Assembly: GCA_947630555.1 (NCBI GenBank)
Contig: CANRIA010000004.1
Span: 25,590 to 89,589, forward strand
Direction: 5' to 3'
Source of the DNA: an uncultured Clostridia bacterium
Lineage (GTDB): Bacteria > Bacillota > Clostridia > Oscillospirales > Ruminococcaceae
DNA length: 64,000 bases
Shown: positions 29,621 to 39,208 of the stretch, piece after piece
How positions within the stretch are numbered: the stretch's first letter is position 1
Layout: each line of letters begins with the position of its first letter
The notes under the pieces: generated by a model
What the model saw: only the letters and a program-made list of their open reading frames with translations
Told to the model about the DNA's origin: nothing
Databases searched by the model: none
Program-made: the position numbers and the translations under genes

Positions 29621-31393
29621 TTACATATCAGGCAGGTCGTATTTCACAAGCAGTTTCGAGGCTTTTATTATCGTTGAATTTGCCTTGTCAAGCGTTTCTG
29701 AGATAGTCTTGTTATCAAAACTGCCCATCATTTCTTTTGCCTGAACGAACGTGTTCCTGCCAAGCTCTATCTGGTGGTTGCAAATGCCCTCCAGCCGAGC
29801 CACCGCCTTCGCCTCAAGATCCTGATACGCGGCTTTTATGTCTTTAACCGTGTTGTTGCGAATGTCGTCATAGTTTTCAAGCGCAATGTCTATAATGTCG
29901 GTGCGCTTTTTCTTTTTCAGAATGTTCTTGAACGACGACATTGTGCCCGACGGGAAGGTCTCGCTTGTGCCCGTCTGCGCAACGTTCATTACCGAGTGCG
30001 CAACTTTTTTCTTTACATCGCTCAGTATCCTGTCAACAGAATTTGCGTGCGATACTTCGGCAAGCTCTGAAATTCCCAGTTTGTCGGCAAGCTGTTCGCT
30101 TATCCTCTCAATAAGGTCGTTCATGCGCGAGCTGTGTATTTCAAGGCAGGTGCGGTAAGCCTCGCCCACCTTGTCCATAAGGTACGAGTAAAAATACTTT
30201 TCAACATCCTCAGCCGCAATATCGTCCTCCGATTCGGTAGGTCTGCACTCCAGCACGCTTTCACGCAGCTTCGCAAAGAACTCATACATCCAAAGCTCGG
30301 CTTCCTGCTGCATTTCAAGAATGTTCAGATGAATGTCGGGCTTTTTCGTATCAAGAAAAGCCGAAATGGTGCTGCACTGCTGCTCAAAATCCTGAGTCAT
30401 CTGCTCAAACTTTTTCTGATCGAGCGCCGACATATCCGAGAATATATGTATTTTGGCGTGCGTTTCGCGCAGCATCTGATCAAGCATTGCCAGCACTCTC
30501 TTTTTGCGGATAATGTCTTTTTGCAAGATTATATCCCGTTTCAGCGATACCTCAAATTTCAGAAACTCCGCTTCGTAATAGTCCGAAAAATCGTTCTGCA
30601 CGTTAGACTTTATACCGCACTTGCGACGAAATTCTTCCTCAGCGCTTATGCCATACACAAATGCATTCGGCACAATTGCCTCGCTCTTTTGCGAGATACG
30701 CGCCATTATCTTTTCAACGTCTTCACGAGAGCTAAGCGCATCAAGCATATTTACAAGCACATACAGCATACCGAACCTTTGCGGCTGAATGTGGCTTGCA
30801 AGGTAAAGCTGCTCACTCTCAGAGAAGGGCAGAAGCGCGCTTGCCACATAAATTATAGCGTCGGCGTTCATAAGATAATTTGTTACCTGTTCGTCAAGGT
30901 CTTCAATATCCGAAAGCCCCGGCGTATCAACAATGCGTATCTCTTTCAGAATCTCAGCGTTGTCGCGAATGTCAAGGTGGTCTATCGGCGACTCTAGCGT
31001 GGGTATCAGCTTTTCAAGAGATTCCCTTGTTATCTCATACTTTTGCAGCATCATTCTTTCGCCGTTTTTAAGTACCGCGTTTATGCTGGGGCTGCCGTAT
31101 GAAATCTCATTTATAGTGTATGTTTCGGGGGCAACGTTCACGGGGGCAAGCGGTCTGCCCAAAAGTGCGTTTATAATGGTGCTTTTGCCCCTCTTGAAAT
31201 CGCCCAGAATAACCAGTGTGAACGGCTCGTCGCAGCGCCTGCTTATAAGTTCTTTCCATACGTTGAGACCCTCTGCAAAGTCGCTGCCAAGAATATCGCT
31301 GAGCTCTTTGTTTGCAATAAGCTCGTCAAGGTGATTTCTTACGGCGGTTATGTCACCGTCGGCGGTCTTGTAAATAGTATTATTTATAGCCAT
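29621..31393 (-). CDS. Dynamin-like GTPase (short partner)
   Basis: GDFKRGKSTIINALLG P-loop, DTPGLSD; long helical C-terminus without an obvious hydrophobic hairpin. Confidence 0.92.
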   Translation of the reverse strand: MAINNTIYKTADGDITAVRNHLDELIANKELSDILGSDFAEGLNVWKELISRRCDEPFTLVILGDFKRGKSTIINALLGRPLAPVNVAPETYTINEISYGSPSINAVLKNGERMMLQKYEITRESLEKLIPTLESPIDHLDIRDNAEILKEIRIVDTPGLSDIEDLDEQVTNYLMNADAIIYVASALLPFSESEQLYLASHIQPQRFGMLYVLVNMLDALSSREDVEKIMARISQKSEAIVPNAFVYGISAEEEFRRKCGIKSNVQNDFSDYYEAEFLKFEVSLKRDIILQKDIIRKKRVLAMLDQMLRETHAKIHIFSDMSALDQKKFEQMTQDFEQQCSTISAFLDTKKPDIHLNILEMQQEAELWMYEFFAKLRESVLECRPTESEDDIAAEDVEKYFYSYLMDKVGEAYRTCLEIHSSRMNDLIERISEQLADKLGISELAEVSHANSVDRILSDVKKKVAHSVMNVAQTGTSETFPSGTMSSFKNILKKKKRTDIIDIALENYDDIRNNTVKDIKAAYQDLEAKAVARLEGICNHQIELGRNTFVQAKEMMGSFDNKTISETLDKANSTIIKASKLLVKYDLPDM

Positions 31394-31399
31394 ATCCCA

Positions 31400-32437
31400 T
31401 TACACCCCCGCACTTGAAGTTCCCAAGATGATATTGCAGCGCACATCGCAGAGCTGACCGTTTATTACATTCAGACCCTCGCTTGAAAGCTCGCTGCGCC
31501 AGTTGTAAAGCAGGTCGCAGTTAAGAAATTCCACCGCCGCAAGTATGCGTTTTTCTTCGTCGGTAACGTCTTTGTCAACGTATATATCCCTAGCCGCCGT
31601 GTAGTGTATCACCTGCGCCATATTAACTATATGCTCAAAGTCAAGGTCTTTCATCGTCCTGCCGTAAAAGTCAACATAGCCTTTTTGGTAAAGCCCTGCG
31701 ATTATCTCCGCATAGCGTTCGGGCTCGTCGCAGCAAATCATTCCTGCCCTGTCGGCGGTAATGTCTGCCAGCTTTACCCACTGCGAAAGCGTATACACAA
31801 GCTGATTGCTTACCGGCTGCTGATACGACTGCTCCACCGGCATAAAGCCGTTTTCATCGGCGTTAAAATATTTATATGCCAGATTGTATGTGCAGTGGTG
31901 GTTTTGTATTCTGCCGCATTCGCTTCCTATAAGAACCTGTATCTCCTCGGCGGTGCACATTTGTATAAGAGCCTTTGTTATTACTATGCACGGCTCAATA
32001 ATGTCGCTTGCTATCGAGTAGATTATTTTCTTGTTGATGTCATCTCTTACAAACACCGTCGGCAGATTGAGTTCCAGTCTTTCGGCACATTTTTTGGCTA
32101 TTTCATAAACTTCGGGGTATTTTAGCGACCCTGCCTGATTAGTCTTTAAAAACAGCAGTTTCGCTTCTTCTGTGACGTCCTGAGAATTTATAGCTTTTGA
32201 AAGCTTAGCCCAGCCCGAAAGTCCCGTTATCTTCTGCCGCAGAGAAAAATCCGCGTCAAACGCATAGTCAAGCACACCGTCCACAACGTGATTGCTGAAC
32301 GAACGTGTATATGCCAGCAGATAAGAACGGAAGCTGGTGTCTATTTTAAGCAGCGGATTTTCGCTTTGGTTTTCTGTTTCAACAGCAAGTTTGCTGAAAC
32401 GTTCGTCATTGATATTCACACCTGTTCCTCCTAACAA
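31400..32437 (-). CDS. M48-peptidase-like protein with substituted zinc-binding residues
   Basis: TAEEIQVLIGSECGRIQNHH aligns to M48 ELxxVLGHELGHIxNxH; LADITADRAGM aligns to the E-x-x-ADRAG region. Confidence 0.75.
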   Translation of the reverse strand: MLGGTGVNINDERFSKLAVETENQSENPLLKIDTSFRSYLLAYTRSFSNHVVDGVLDYAFDADFSLRQKITGLSGWAKLSKAINSQDVTEEAKLLFLKTNQAGSLKYPEVYEIAKKCAERLELNLPTVFVRDDINKKIIYSIASDIIEPCIVITKALIQMCTAEEIQVLIGSECGRIQNHHCTYNLAYKYFNADENGFMPVEQSYQQPVSNQLVYTLSQWVKLADITADRAGMICCDEPERYAEIIAGLYQKGYVDFYGRTMKDLDFEHIVNMAQVIHYTAARDIYVDKDVTDEEKRILAAVEFLNCDLLYNWRSELSSEGLNVINGQLCDVRCNIILGTSSAGV

Positions 32438-32455
32438 AGTAAACTGAGCGTTTTA

Positions 32456-34564
32456 TTACGCCTGCGCGGTTTCGGCATTTTCGGCAGCTTCGGTATTTTC
32501 ACCGTCTGCCATTTCGCCTTCGCTTGCCTCGTCACTCAGCGCTTTGTGAAGGATATAAGCATCAGAAAGTATATTGCTGGTGTGCGCCACAACGCTTTGC
32601 AGTCTTTCAGCCTCTTTTTCTGAGACCATCTTCTTCTCCTGCTTCAGCTGATTCAGATTGTTAAGAGTTTTCTGCGTGTCTTTAAGTATGATCTCAGTTT
32701 CTTCCTCGATCTTGTCTTTCAGCGTTTCAAATGCATTGAATACCTGCTTACGGACAGACTCGGAGAAGTCGGTGTTCAGCTTCATTTCGTGAAGCTGTTT
32801 TCTTACCTGAGTTTTGAAATCAGACTTATATTTTTCTATCTTTTCGTTCGCGAGGAATTTATCAACGGCAAACTTGCCTGTAAAGGTGCTTGCCAGACCT
32901 GCAAACGCCACGATACACAGCGTTATAGGTGATAACAGAGTAAGTCCGCCTGCGATAGCGCTTGCTGCAAAACAGGTCGTCCAGAAGCTTGCCGCGCCCG
33001 TGCCGAAGCCTAAAAGTGCGCCTTTTATTCCTGCTTCCCTGAAACCTATGAACAGCGCGCCGATGCCCGAAGCGCCTATTGCAGAACCTATTACTTGGTC
33101 TACAGCCCTGCCGCTGTTGTTTACTCTGTCGTTTATATCGAACATCTGCTGAATTTTCTCAACGTTGCGGAAGAACTCGTCTTCAAACGACTGCAATCTT
33201 TCAGCCTCGTCAGAGAGGGCAACGTTTATAGAATTCTGTATCTGCTCACATATAAGCTGAGCCCTTGTTTCAATGTTCTCTCTTATCTTGTCTATTATCT
33301 TTCCGTGAACGACTTTCAGCTTATCTTTCTTCAAATCATTCGGGAATATCTGATATGTCTCTATTACCTGCATAGCGCAGTTTTCTATCTGTGTCCAGTA
33401 GTCATCAAGCAGAGGGCGCAGTCCGTCGTAAACGGTGTTGGCGGCATCGTTTATCTTAACAAACTCGGCACGCTTTTTGTTGCGTATCTCCTCTATTTCC
33501 TCAATAGCGCCCTTGTAACGCACCATAAATTCGTCGTTTTCCATCATCAGGGCGTTTTTGCGCAGCGCCACAGAGTTCAGCACTTCGGTGCCGCTGTTGA
33601 TTATCTTGTTGGCGAGAATTTGCAGCGAGATAGTACCTCTCTCTTTAGTGAGCATATTTTCAAGCACTGCCTCAAACTGCGGGAAATTACTTTCCTCCAG
33701 CGCTTGCTTGTCGCCGTTCATTTTGGCAATAAGAGCTTTCTTGGCATAAACACCTATAACTCTCGGCTTGCCTATCTTGCGCTGATATACCTGAAACTCC
33801 TTGGAGTTTTCTCCCATTACCTTCTTAGCCTTATCCATAACGTACTTTTCAATACGAGTACGCACGGTATCGACTATCCTGTCTTCGTCCTCTTTACTGA
33901 AAGTACCGAAGCAGTTTACTATAAAGATAATTCTTCCCACATCGCTCGAGAGCATTTTCTTTTCAAGAAACTCCTTCTCAAACTGAGAGAACGGCGAATT
34001 TGCGCTTATTACAAACACTGCGGCATCTATCTCAGGCAAAATAGAGAGGGTAACGTTGGTCATCTGCTCGTCGTCGTTAAGACCCGGGGTGTCTATAATA
34101 TCTACATTATTCTTACAAAATTCGGTATCGTAATAAACGGTAGCCTCTTTTACCGTCTCTGCCTTCTGCTCCGATTCAAACGTCAGCTTGGTAACATAGT
34201 CCTGAAGATTGTCTATCGGAACTTTCTCGGTACTGCCGTCTTTATACTCTACCGAAACATACGGAGTATCGTTATATGTAACTCTGTTGAGCGTTGCCGT
34301 TGCAGGCAAAACGTCGGCAGGCAGTATCTCCTGACCGAGCAGAGCGTTTATAAGCGTACTCTTGCCGCGCTTGAACTCGCCGACTATAGCGACCTCGAAA
34401 TGCTCGTCAGCCACCTTGTCAATGGTATCTCTTATAGACACGGCGGTGTTTGTGAGCGAAAGGTCATAGCTGTACTCAAGCAGCTCATGCAGATGTTTAG
34501 AGAGCGTTTCGACTGTTTCTCTGTATGCCGAATAGCTTCCGTAATTTAGGATATTTTCTTCCAT
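32456..34564 (-). CDS. Dynamin-like GTPase (long partner with hydrophobic segment)
   Basis: GEFKRGKSTLINALLGQ, DTPGLND; Gly/Ala-rich hydrophobic stretch (GSAIGASGIGALFIGF...ASAIAGGLTLLSPITLCIVAFAGLAS). Confidence 0.93.
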   Translation of the reverse strand: MEENILNYGSYSAYRETVETLSKHLHELLEYSYDLSLTNTAVSIRDTIDKVADEHFEVAIVGEFKRGKSTLINALLGQEILPADVLPATATLNRVTYNDTPYVSVEYKDGSTEKVPIDNLQDYVTKLTFESEQKAETVKEATVYYDTEFCKNNVDIIDTPGLNDDEQMTNVTLSILPEIDAAVFVISANSPFSQFEKEFLEKKMLSSDVGRIIFIVNCFGTFSKEDEDRIVDTVRTRIEKYVMDKAKKVMGENSKEFQVYQRKIGKPRVIGVYAKKALIAKMNGDKQALEESNFPQFEAVLENMLTKERGTISLQILANKIINSGTEVLNSVALRKNALMMENDEFMVRYKGAIEEIEEIRNKKRAEFVKINDAANTVYDGLRPLLDDYWTQIENCAMQVIETYQIFPNDLKKDKLKVVHGKIIDKIRENIETRAQLICEQIQNSINVALSDEAERLQSFEDEFFRNVEKIQQMFDINDRVNNSGRAVDQVIGSAIGASGIGALFIGFREAGIKGALLGFGTGAASFWTTCFAASAIAGGLTLLSPITLCIVAFAGLASTFTGKFAVDKFLANEKIEKYKSDFKTQVRKQLHEMKLNTDFSESVRKQVFNAFETLKDKIEEETEIILKDTQKTLNNLNQLKQEKKMVSEKEAERLQSVVAHTSNILSDAYILHKALSDEASEGEMADGENTEAAENAETAQA

Positions 34565-34751
34565 GATCCATCCAGCCCCCTGAACTTAAAATAATACAAT
34601 AAAATGGCGTATGCACATAATTTCTCATTGTAATTATACAATATATAGTATATTTATTATAACACATTTAACATTCATTCGTCAATAACGTTTTTAGCGG
34701 TTTTTCATATCGCTCTATAGAAATATCGTGCCAAATTTTGTGCAACTTGCA

Positions 34752-34787
34752 AAAAGAACGCCTCTCCTTAGTGGAAAAGCGTTCTTA
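34752..34787 (-). terminator. pot operon terminator
   Basis: AAGAACGC...GCGTTCTT with minus-strand T-run. Confidence 0.7.
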
Positions 34788-34803
34788 AAACTATCTGCAA
34801 ATA

Positions 34804-36081
34804 TCAGAAAATGTCTTTTTTGCTTTTTATATACCGCCTTACAAGCACGAAGATTATGATAAGCAGGCAAAGTATCAAAAATATCGGCACGAGCCACTTA
34901 TTCACGCCGTCTTCCTCGGCAGATTTCATCTCCGTCCACAAAGTCTGCATTGTCATATTCGCCTCATCAGAGAGGTTTATAAAAACGGTCATGTTCTTTT
35001 TTACCTCATCGCTGGGGTAATAGGCAGGGTCGTTTTGTATCTCGGGGTCTAGCATTTCAAACGCGGCAGAGTGCGGCGTTGAATAGCAGATGTAGTCGAT
35101 GTTCGCATATGCAATATCGGGCTCGCACATAAAGTTTATAAACATCTCAGCGGCTTCCTTGTTCTGCGAAGAATTTGGAATGCACATGGCATCTATAAAC
35201 AAATTCGTGCCGCTGTCGGGAACAACAAAATTCAGCGAGTCGTTGCTTTCCATAATGGTCATGGCATCGCCTGCGTAATAAGGCGCGATAAGTGCCTCGC
35301 CTGCGCCCATTTTGTCAAAGATCTCGTCCATTACATAGCCCTGAACTATCTTTTTCTGCTCCGTCAGCTTGTCGGCAGCCATTTTAAGCTCCTGTGGGTC
35401 TTCGGTATTAAGCGAAAGACCGCACACTATCTCGGCTATTGCGAAAGCATCACGGGGGTTATCAAACATAAGTATCTGGTCTGCATAGTCCTCGTTCCAC
35501 AGAATATCCCAGTCTATATCCTCCTCGGGAATGTCTACTACAGTTTCGTCGTAAATTATGCCGACCGTGCCCCAAGTATACGGCACAGAATATTCATTCG
35601 TGGGGTCATAAGCCTGATTGCGGAAATCCTCCATGATATACTTGAAGTTGGGAATGTTATTATAATCCAGCTTTTGAATCATGTTTTCCTTGATCATTTT
35701 GCTTATCATATAGTCTGAGGGGATTATTACATCATATGTAACTCCGCCGCCTTTGAGTTTAGCATACAATTCCTCGTTGGTGGCAAATGTGGTGTAATTT
35801 ACGCTTATGCCGGTAAGGTTTTCAAACTCAGTAATAACGTCAAGCGTTCCCTCGTCCTCGCCTGTGCAGATATATTCGCCCCAGTTATATACGTTTATTG
35901 AAACGTCCTTGCCCTTGAATCTTGTATAATACGCCTCGTCTTCAACGGTAAGTGTCTGATACTCGGTCTCTTCGGTATCTTCTTCATCGGCAGTATCGCC
36001 AGAAGAACATGATGTCATAAGCGACACGCCCAGAACGCCGGCAGCCAGCACCGAGAAGACCTTTTTTGAAATACGTCTCAT
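34804..36081 (-). CDS. potD: Spermidine/putrescine-binding lipoprotein with extra C-terminal TM helix (PotD)
   Basis: Lipobox SLMTSCSSG; NVYNWGEYI and PSDYMISKMI; C-terminal WLVPIFLILCLLIIIFVLVRRYIKSKK; operon context. Confidence 0.92.
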   Translation of the reverse strand: MRRISKKVFSVLAAGVLGVSLMTSCSSGDTADEEDTEETEYQTLTVEDEAYYTRFKGKDVSINVYNWGEYICTGEDEGTLDVITEFENLTGISVNYTTFATNEELYAKLKGGGVTYDVIIPSDYMISKMIKENMIQKLDYNNIPNFKYIMEDFRNQAYDPTNEYSVPYTWGTVGIIYDETVVDIPEEDIDWDILWNEDYADQILMFDNPRDAFAIAEIVCGLSLNTEDPQELKMAADKLTEQKKIVQGYVMDEIFDKMGAGEALIAPYYAGDAMTIMESNDSLNFVVPDSGTNLFIDAMCIPNSSQNKEAAEMFINFMCEPDIAYANIDYICYSTPHSAAFEMLDPEIQNDPAYYPSDEVKKNMTVFINLSDEANMTMQTLWTEMKSAEEDGVNKWLVPIFLILCLLIIIFVLVRRYIKSKKDIF

Positions 36082-36896
36082 CAGATCTTCTCCCCCTTAT
36101 ACGAGTTATTTTTGGCAGCCTTGTTTTCAAATACGTTCTTCACTATAAGTATAACGAACACCACAATAAATATTATGGTAGACAGCGCGTTTATCTCAGG
36201 GGAGATCTTGCGCCTTGTCATAGAGTATATAGTTATAGGCAAAGTCTGCGTGGTAGGGCCGCTGGTAAAATAGCTTATTACAAAGTCATCAAGCGAGTAG
36301 GTGAAAGCCATTAAAAAACCGCTTATAACGCCGGGCATTATCTCGGGCAGTATTACTTTCCGAAAAGCCTGCATAGGGCTGCAGCCGAGATCCTGCGCCG
36401 CCTCAAACAAATTTGGATCCATCTGCTTGAACTTTGGCATAATGTTCAGTATGACATACGGAACATCAAACGTTATGTGCGCTATCAGCAGTGTTACAAA
36501 GCCGAACTCAAAATTCATTCTTGCGGTAAAGAACACGAACAGCAGCATGAGCGATACGCCCGTTACTATTTCGGGGTTGATTATAGGCATATTTGTAACG
36601 TTCATTACAAAGGCTTTCGGTACTTTTTTCATGCTGTTTATGCCTATGGCAGCGAATGTTCCCAGCACTGTTGAAACTATACTTGCAAGCGTTGCTATAA
36701 TTATAGTCTTCATCAGCGATGATATGATTATTTTGTTGTGGAACAGCTTTACATACCATTCAAGGGTAAAGCCGCTGAGCACGCTCCTGCTCTTTGTTTC
36801 GTTGAAAGAAAATACTATCAGCACGAATATGGGAACATACAAAAAGAGCAGTATAAGAGCGAAATATATTTTTCCGAACTTTTTCATATATCTCAC
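36081..36896 (-). CDS. potC: Polyamine ABC transporter permease PotC
   Basis: EAAQDLGCSPMQAFRKVILPEIMPGVISG EAA loop; context. Start probably 36887 (MKKFGK). Confidence 0.92.
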   Translation of the reverse strand: MRYMKKFGKIYFALILLFLYVPIFVLIVFSFNETKSRSVLSGFTLEWYVKLFHNKIIISSLMKTIIIATLASIVSTVLGTFAAIGINSMKKVPKAFVMNVTNMPIINPEIVTGVSLMLLFVFFTARMNFEFGFVTLLIAHITFDVPYVILNIMPKFKQMDPNLFEAAQDLGCSPMQAFRKVILPEIMPGVISGFLMAFTYSLDDFVISYFTSGPTTQTLPITIYSMTRRKISPEINALSTIIFIVVFVILIVKNVFENKAAKNNSYKGEKI

Positions 36897-36902
36897 CCTC
36901 CC

Positions 36903-37712
36903 TTATATAAGCACCTGGTCGTCGGGACTGAACTGGTTCATAACGGTCATGATAACGAGTATTATCACCATAAGCACCAGCGATATAGCCGCGCCCAGCT
37001 GCGGATTGTAGGAGTTGCCCAGAAACTGCATTTCGATAAGGTCGCCGATAAGCAGGTTAGAGCCGCCGCCCAGCATACGCGAGATTATAAACGTTGATAT
37101 TGCAGGCACGAACACCATGGTGATGCCGGATGTTATGCCCGGCAGACTGAGCGGTACTATAACGCGCCACATAATAGAAGCAGAGTTGCAGCCCAGATCA
37201 GATGCTGCCTCAATAACGCTTTTGTCTATCTTCTCCATTACCGAGTAGAGCGGCAGTATCATGAACGGCAGGTAGTTATACACCATGCCGAGCACCACCG
37301 CGCCCGATGTGTTTATAAGTTTATAAGGACCTAAGCCGAATATGCCGAGAATGTGATTTATAACGCCGTTGTTTCCCAGCAGGGTCATCCATGCATATGT
37401 GCGAAGAAGAAAGTTCATCCACATGGGCAGCATGACTATTAAAAGCATAGTGCCCTGCTTGTGTTTTTCCATTCTTGAAAGAAGATATGCCACGGGGTAT
37501 GCAAGCAATAGGCACACTGCCGTTGCAACAAGCGCCAGCCAGATAGAGCGCACAAAAATGTTTGCATACTGACCTACGTTTGAGATATTTCTTATAGTAA
37601 ATTTGCCGCTGTCAGTTGTGAAAGCGAAGTATGCCACCATAAGAAGCGGCACAAGTATGAACACTATCATCCAGACGAGATACGGCGCAGAAAATACTTT
37701 CAGTTTTTTCAA
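36903..37712 (-). CDS. potB: Polyamine ABC transporter permease PotB
   Basis: EAASDLGCNSASIMWRVIVPLSLPGITSG EAA loop; context. Confidence 0.92.
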   Translation of the reverse strand: MKKLKVFSAPYLVWMIVFILVPLLMVAYFAFTTDSGKFTIRNISNVGQYANIFVRSIWLALVATAVCLLLAYPVAYLLSRMEKHKQGTMLLIVMLPMWMNFLLRTYAWMTLLGNNGVINHILGIFGLGPYKLINTSGAVVLGMVYNYLPFMILPLYSVMEKIDKSVIEAASDLGCNSASIMWRVIVPLSLPGITSGITMVFVPAISTFIISRMLGGGSNLLIGDLIEMQFLGNSYNPQLGAAISLVLMVIILVIMTVMNQFSPDDQVLI

Positions 37713-37718
37713 TTTGCC

Positions 37719-38765
37719 TTATCCCTCCTGTACCTTTTTCATTATATGTATGTCATACGGGTCGAAGGTCATGCCTATCATAGCGCCGACAGGTTCAGCC
37801 TTTGTAGAGTGTATTATCCACTTGTGGTCAACGCCGTCAACAACCATTTCGTAGTGTACCCCCTTAAACACTACAGACTCAACTATTCCCGTCAGTTTGG
37901 CGTTTTCCGCGGGAATTATCTTTACGTCTTCGGGTCTTATAACAACGTCTACCGTTTCATCAGGGTCAAAGCCCTTGTCAACACATTCAAACTGCCTGCC
38001 TGTAAACTCAACAAGGCAGTCTCTTGGCATACAGCCGTTTACAATGTTGCTCTCTCCTATAAAGTCGGCAACAAATGCGTTCACGGGTTCGTTATAAATA
38101 TCTATCGGCGAGCCTATCTGCTGTATAACGCCGTTGTTCATAACAACTACCGTGTCCGACATCGTAAGCGCTTCTTCCTGGTCGTGCGTTACATACACGA
38201 ACGTAAGCTCCAGCGCCTGCTGTATTTTTCTAAGCTCTACCTGCATTTCCTTTCTAAGTTTCAGGTCGAGTGCGCCCAGAGGCTCGTCAAGCAGCAGCAC
38301 CTTAGGGTGATTTACCAGAGCCCTTGCTATAGCAACTCTCTGCTGCTGACCGCCTGAAAGACGGTTTACAGTGCGCTTTTCAAAGCCCTTGAGGTTCACC
38401 ATTTCAAGCATTTCGCCCACTCGGTGAAGTATCTCCTTTTCGGGCAGTTTCTTTACCCTAAGCCCGAACGCTATGTTTTCATACACGTTCAGATGGGGAA
38501 AAAGCGCGTATCTTTGAAATACAGTATTGACATTTCTCTTATGCGGGGGAACATCGTTTATCCGCTGTCCCTCAAACAGAACATCGCCGCTGGTAGGTTC
38601 CAGAAAACCGGCGATAATGCGCAAAGTGGTCGTTTTTCCGCAGCCAGAGGGCCCTAGGAAAGTGACGAACTCTTTGTCCTTGATGTCAAGACTGATGTTT
38701 TTGAGGATCTGGTCGCCGTCCTCAAATTCAACAACAATGTTTTTCAAACTTACTATGTTGTCCAT
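37719..38765 (-). CDS. potA: Polyamine ABC transporter ATPase PotA
   Basis: [14 protein letters not shown] start; [28 protein letters not shown]-like C-terminus. Confidence 0.94.
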   Translation of the reverse strand: MDNIVSLKNIVVEFEDGDQILKNISLDIKDKEFVTFLGPSGCGKTTTLRIIAGFLEPTSGDVLFEGQRINDVPPHKRNVNTVFQRYALFPHLNVYENIAFGLRVKKLPEKEILHRVGEMLEMVNLKGFEKRTVNRLSGGQQQRVAIARALVNHPKVLLLDEPLGALDLKLRKEMQVELRKIQQALELTFVYVTHDQEEALTMSDTVVVMNNGVIQQIGSPIDIYNEPVNAFVADFIGESNIVNGCMPRDCLVEFTGRQFECVDKGFDPDETVDVVIRPEDVKIIPAENAKLTGIVESVVFKGVHYEMVVDGVDHKWIIHSTKAEPVGAMIGMTFDPYDIHIMKKVQEG

Positions 38766-39032
38766 ATCCCAACAATCCTTTCCTGTTTCATTTTTAGCAG
38801 CAGTTCGCTTTTGACTCTCCACTGCTAAACAGACCCATACACCCACTGCCGATCGCCATATCGGCTGTTGATATACAAGTCCGTAAATTTTGAGGAATAT
38901 TCCTCGAAATGTAAATGATTTTGCAGGCGTTCCGTTTCAGAGCGTGACTTTCGCCGCTTACTGCGTCATAGCTATAGCTATCCACTGTTAGGTTGGGGGT
39001 CAATGTTTCCGCATTTGCATTTGCACGCATTA
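38766..39032 (-). promoter_or_regulatory. Long structured 5' leader of potABCD
   Basis: Promoter 39039-39067 about 270 nt upstream of potA; palindromes 38892-38905 and 38968-38981; hairpins 38848-38865 and 38799-38826. Confidence 0.5.
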
Positions 39033-39038
39033 AATTAA

Positions 39039-39067
39039 ATAATAAAGTAAAATACACCGTTTGTCAA
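39039..39067 (-). promoter_or_regulatory. pot operon promoter
   Basis: Minus strand TTGACA (39062-39067), 17-nt spacer, TATTAT (39039-39044). Confidence 0.65.
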
Positions 39068-39149
39068 TAGTTTTTTGTGCGCCAAAAAAATTTTGTACAA
39101 TATATATAAATTCGGCTTTTGTATCTGTATATTTTGCAATTATAGAACA

Positions 39150-39192
39150 TAAAAAAACAAGGTCTCACGGTAAAATTTACCGCAAGACCTCA
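39150..39192 (-). terminator. Terminator of the LTA-synthase-like gene
   Basis: AGGTCT...GGTAAA/TTTACC...AGACCT with minus-strand T-run. Confidence 0.7.
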
Positions 39193-39208
39193 AAAACTTA
39201 TCACTGCA

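Noticed and set aside
31400-32437. Active M48 metalloprotease
   Set aside because: The HExxH position reads SECGR, so an active-enzyme label is not supported.
33095-34549. 484-aa plus-strand ORF opposite the long dynamin gene
   Set aside because: Low-complexity translation with no domain-like pattern; the sense frame has clear GTPase motifs and operon structure.
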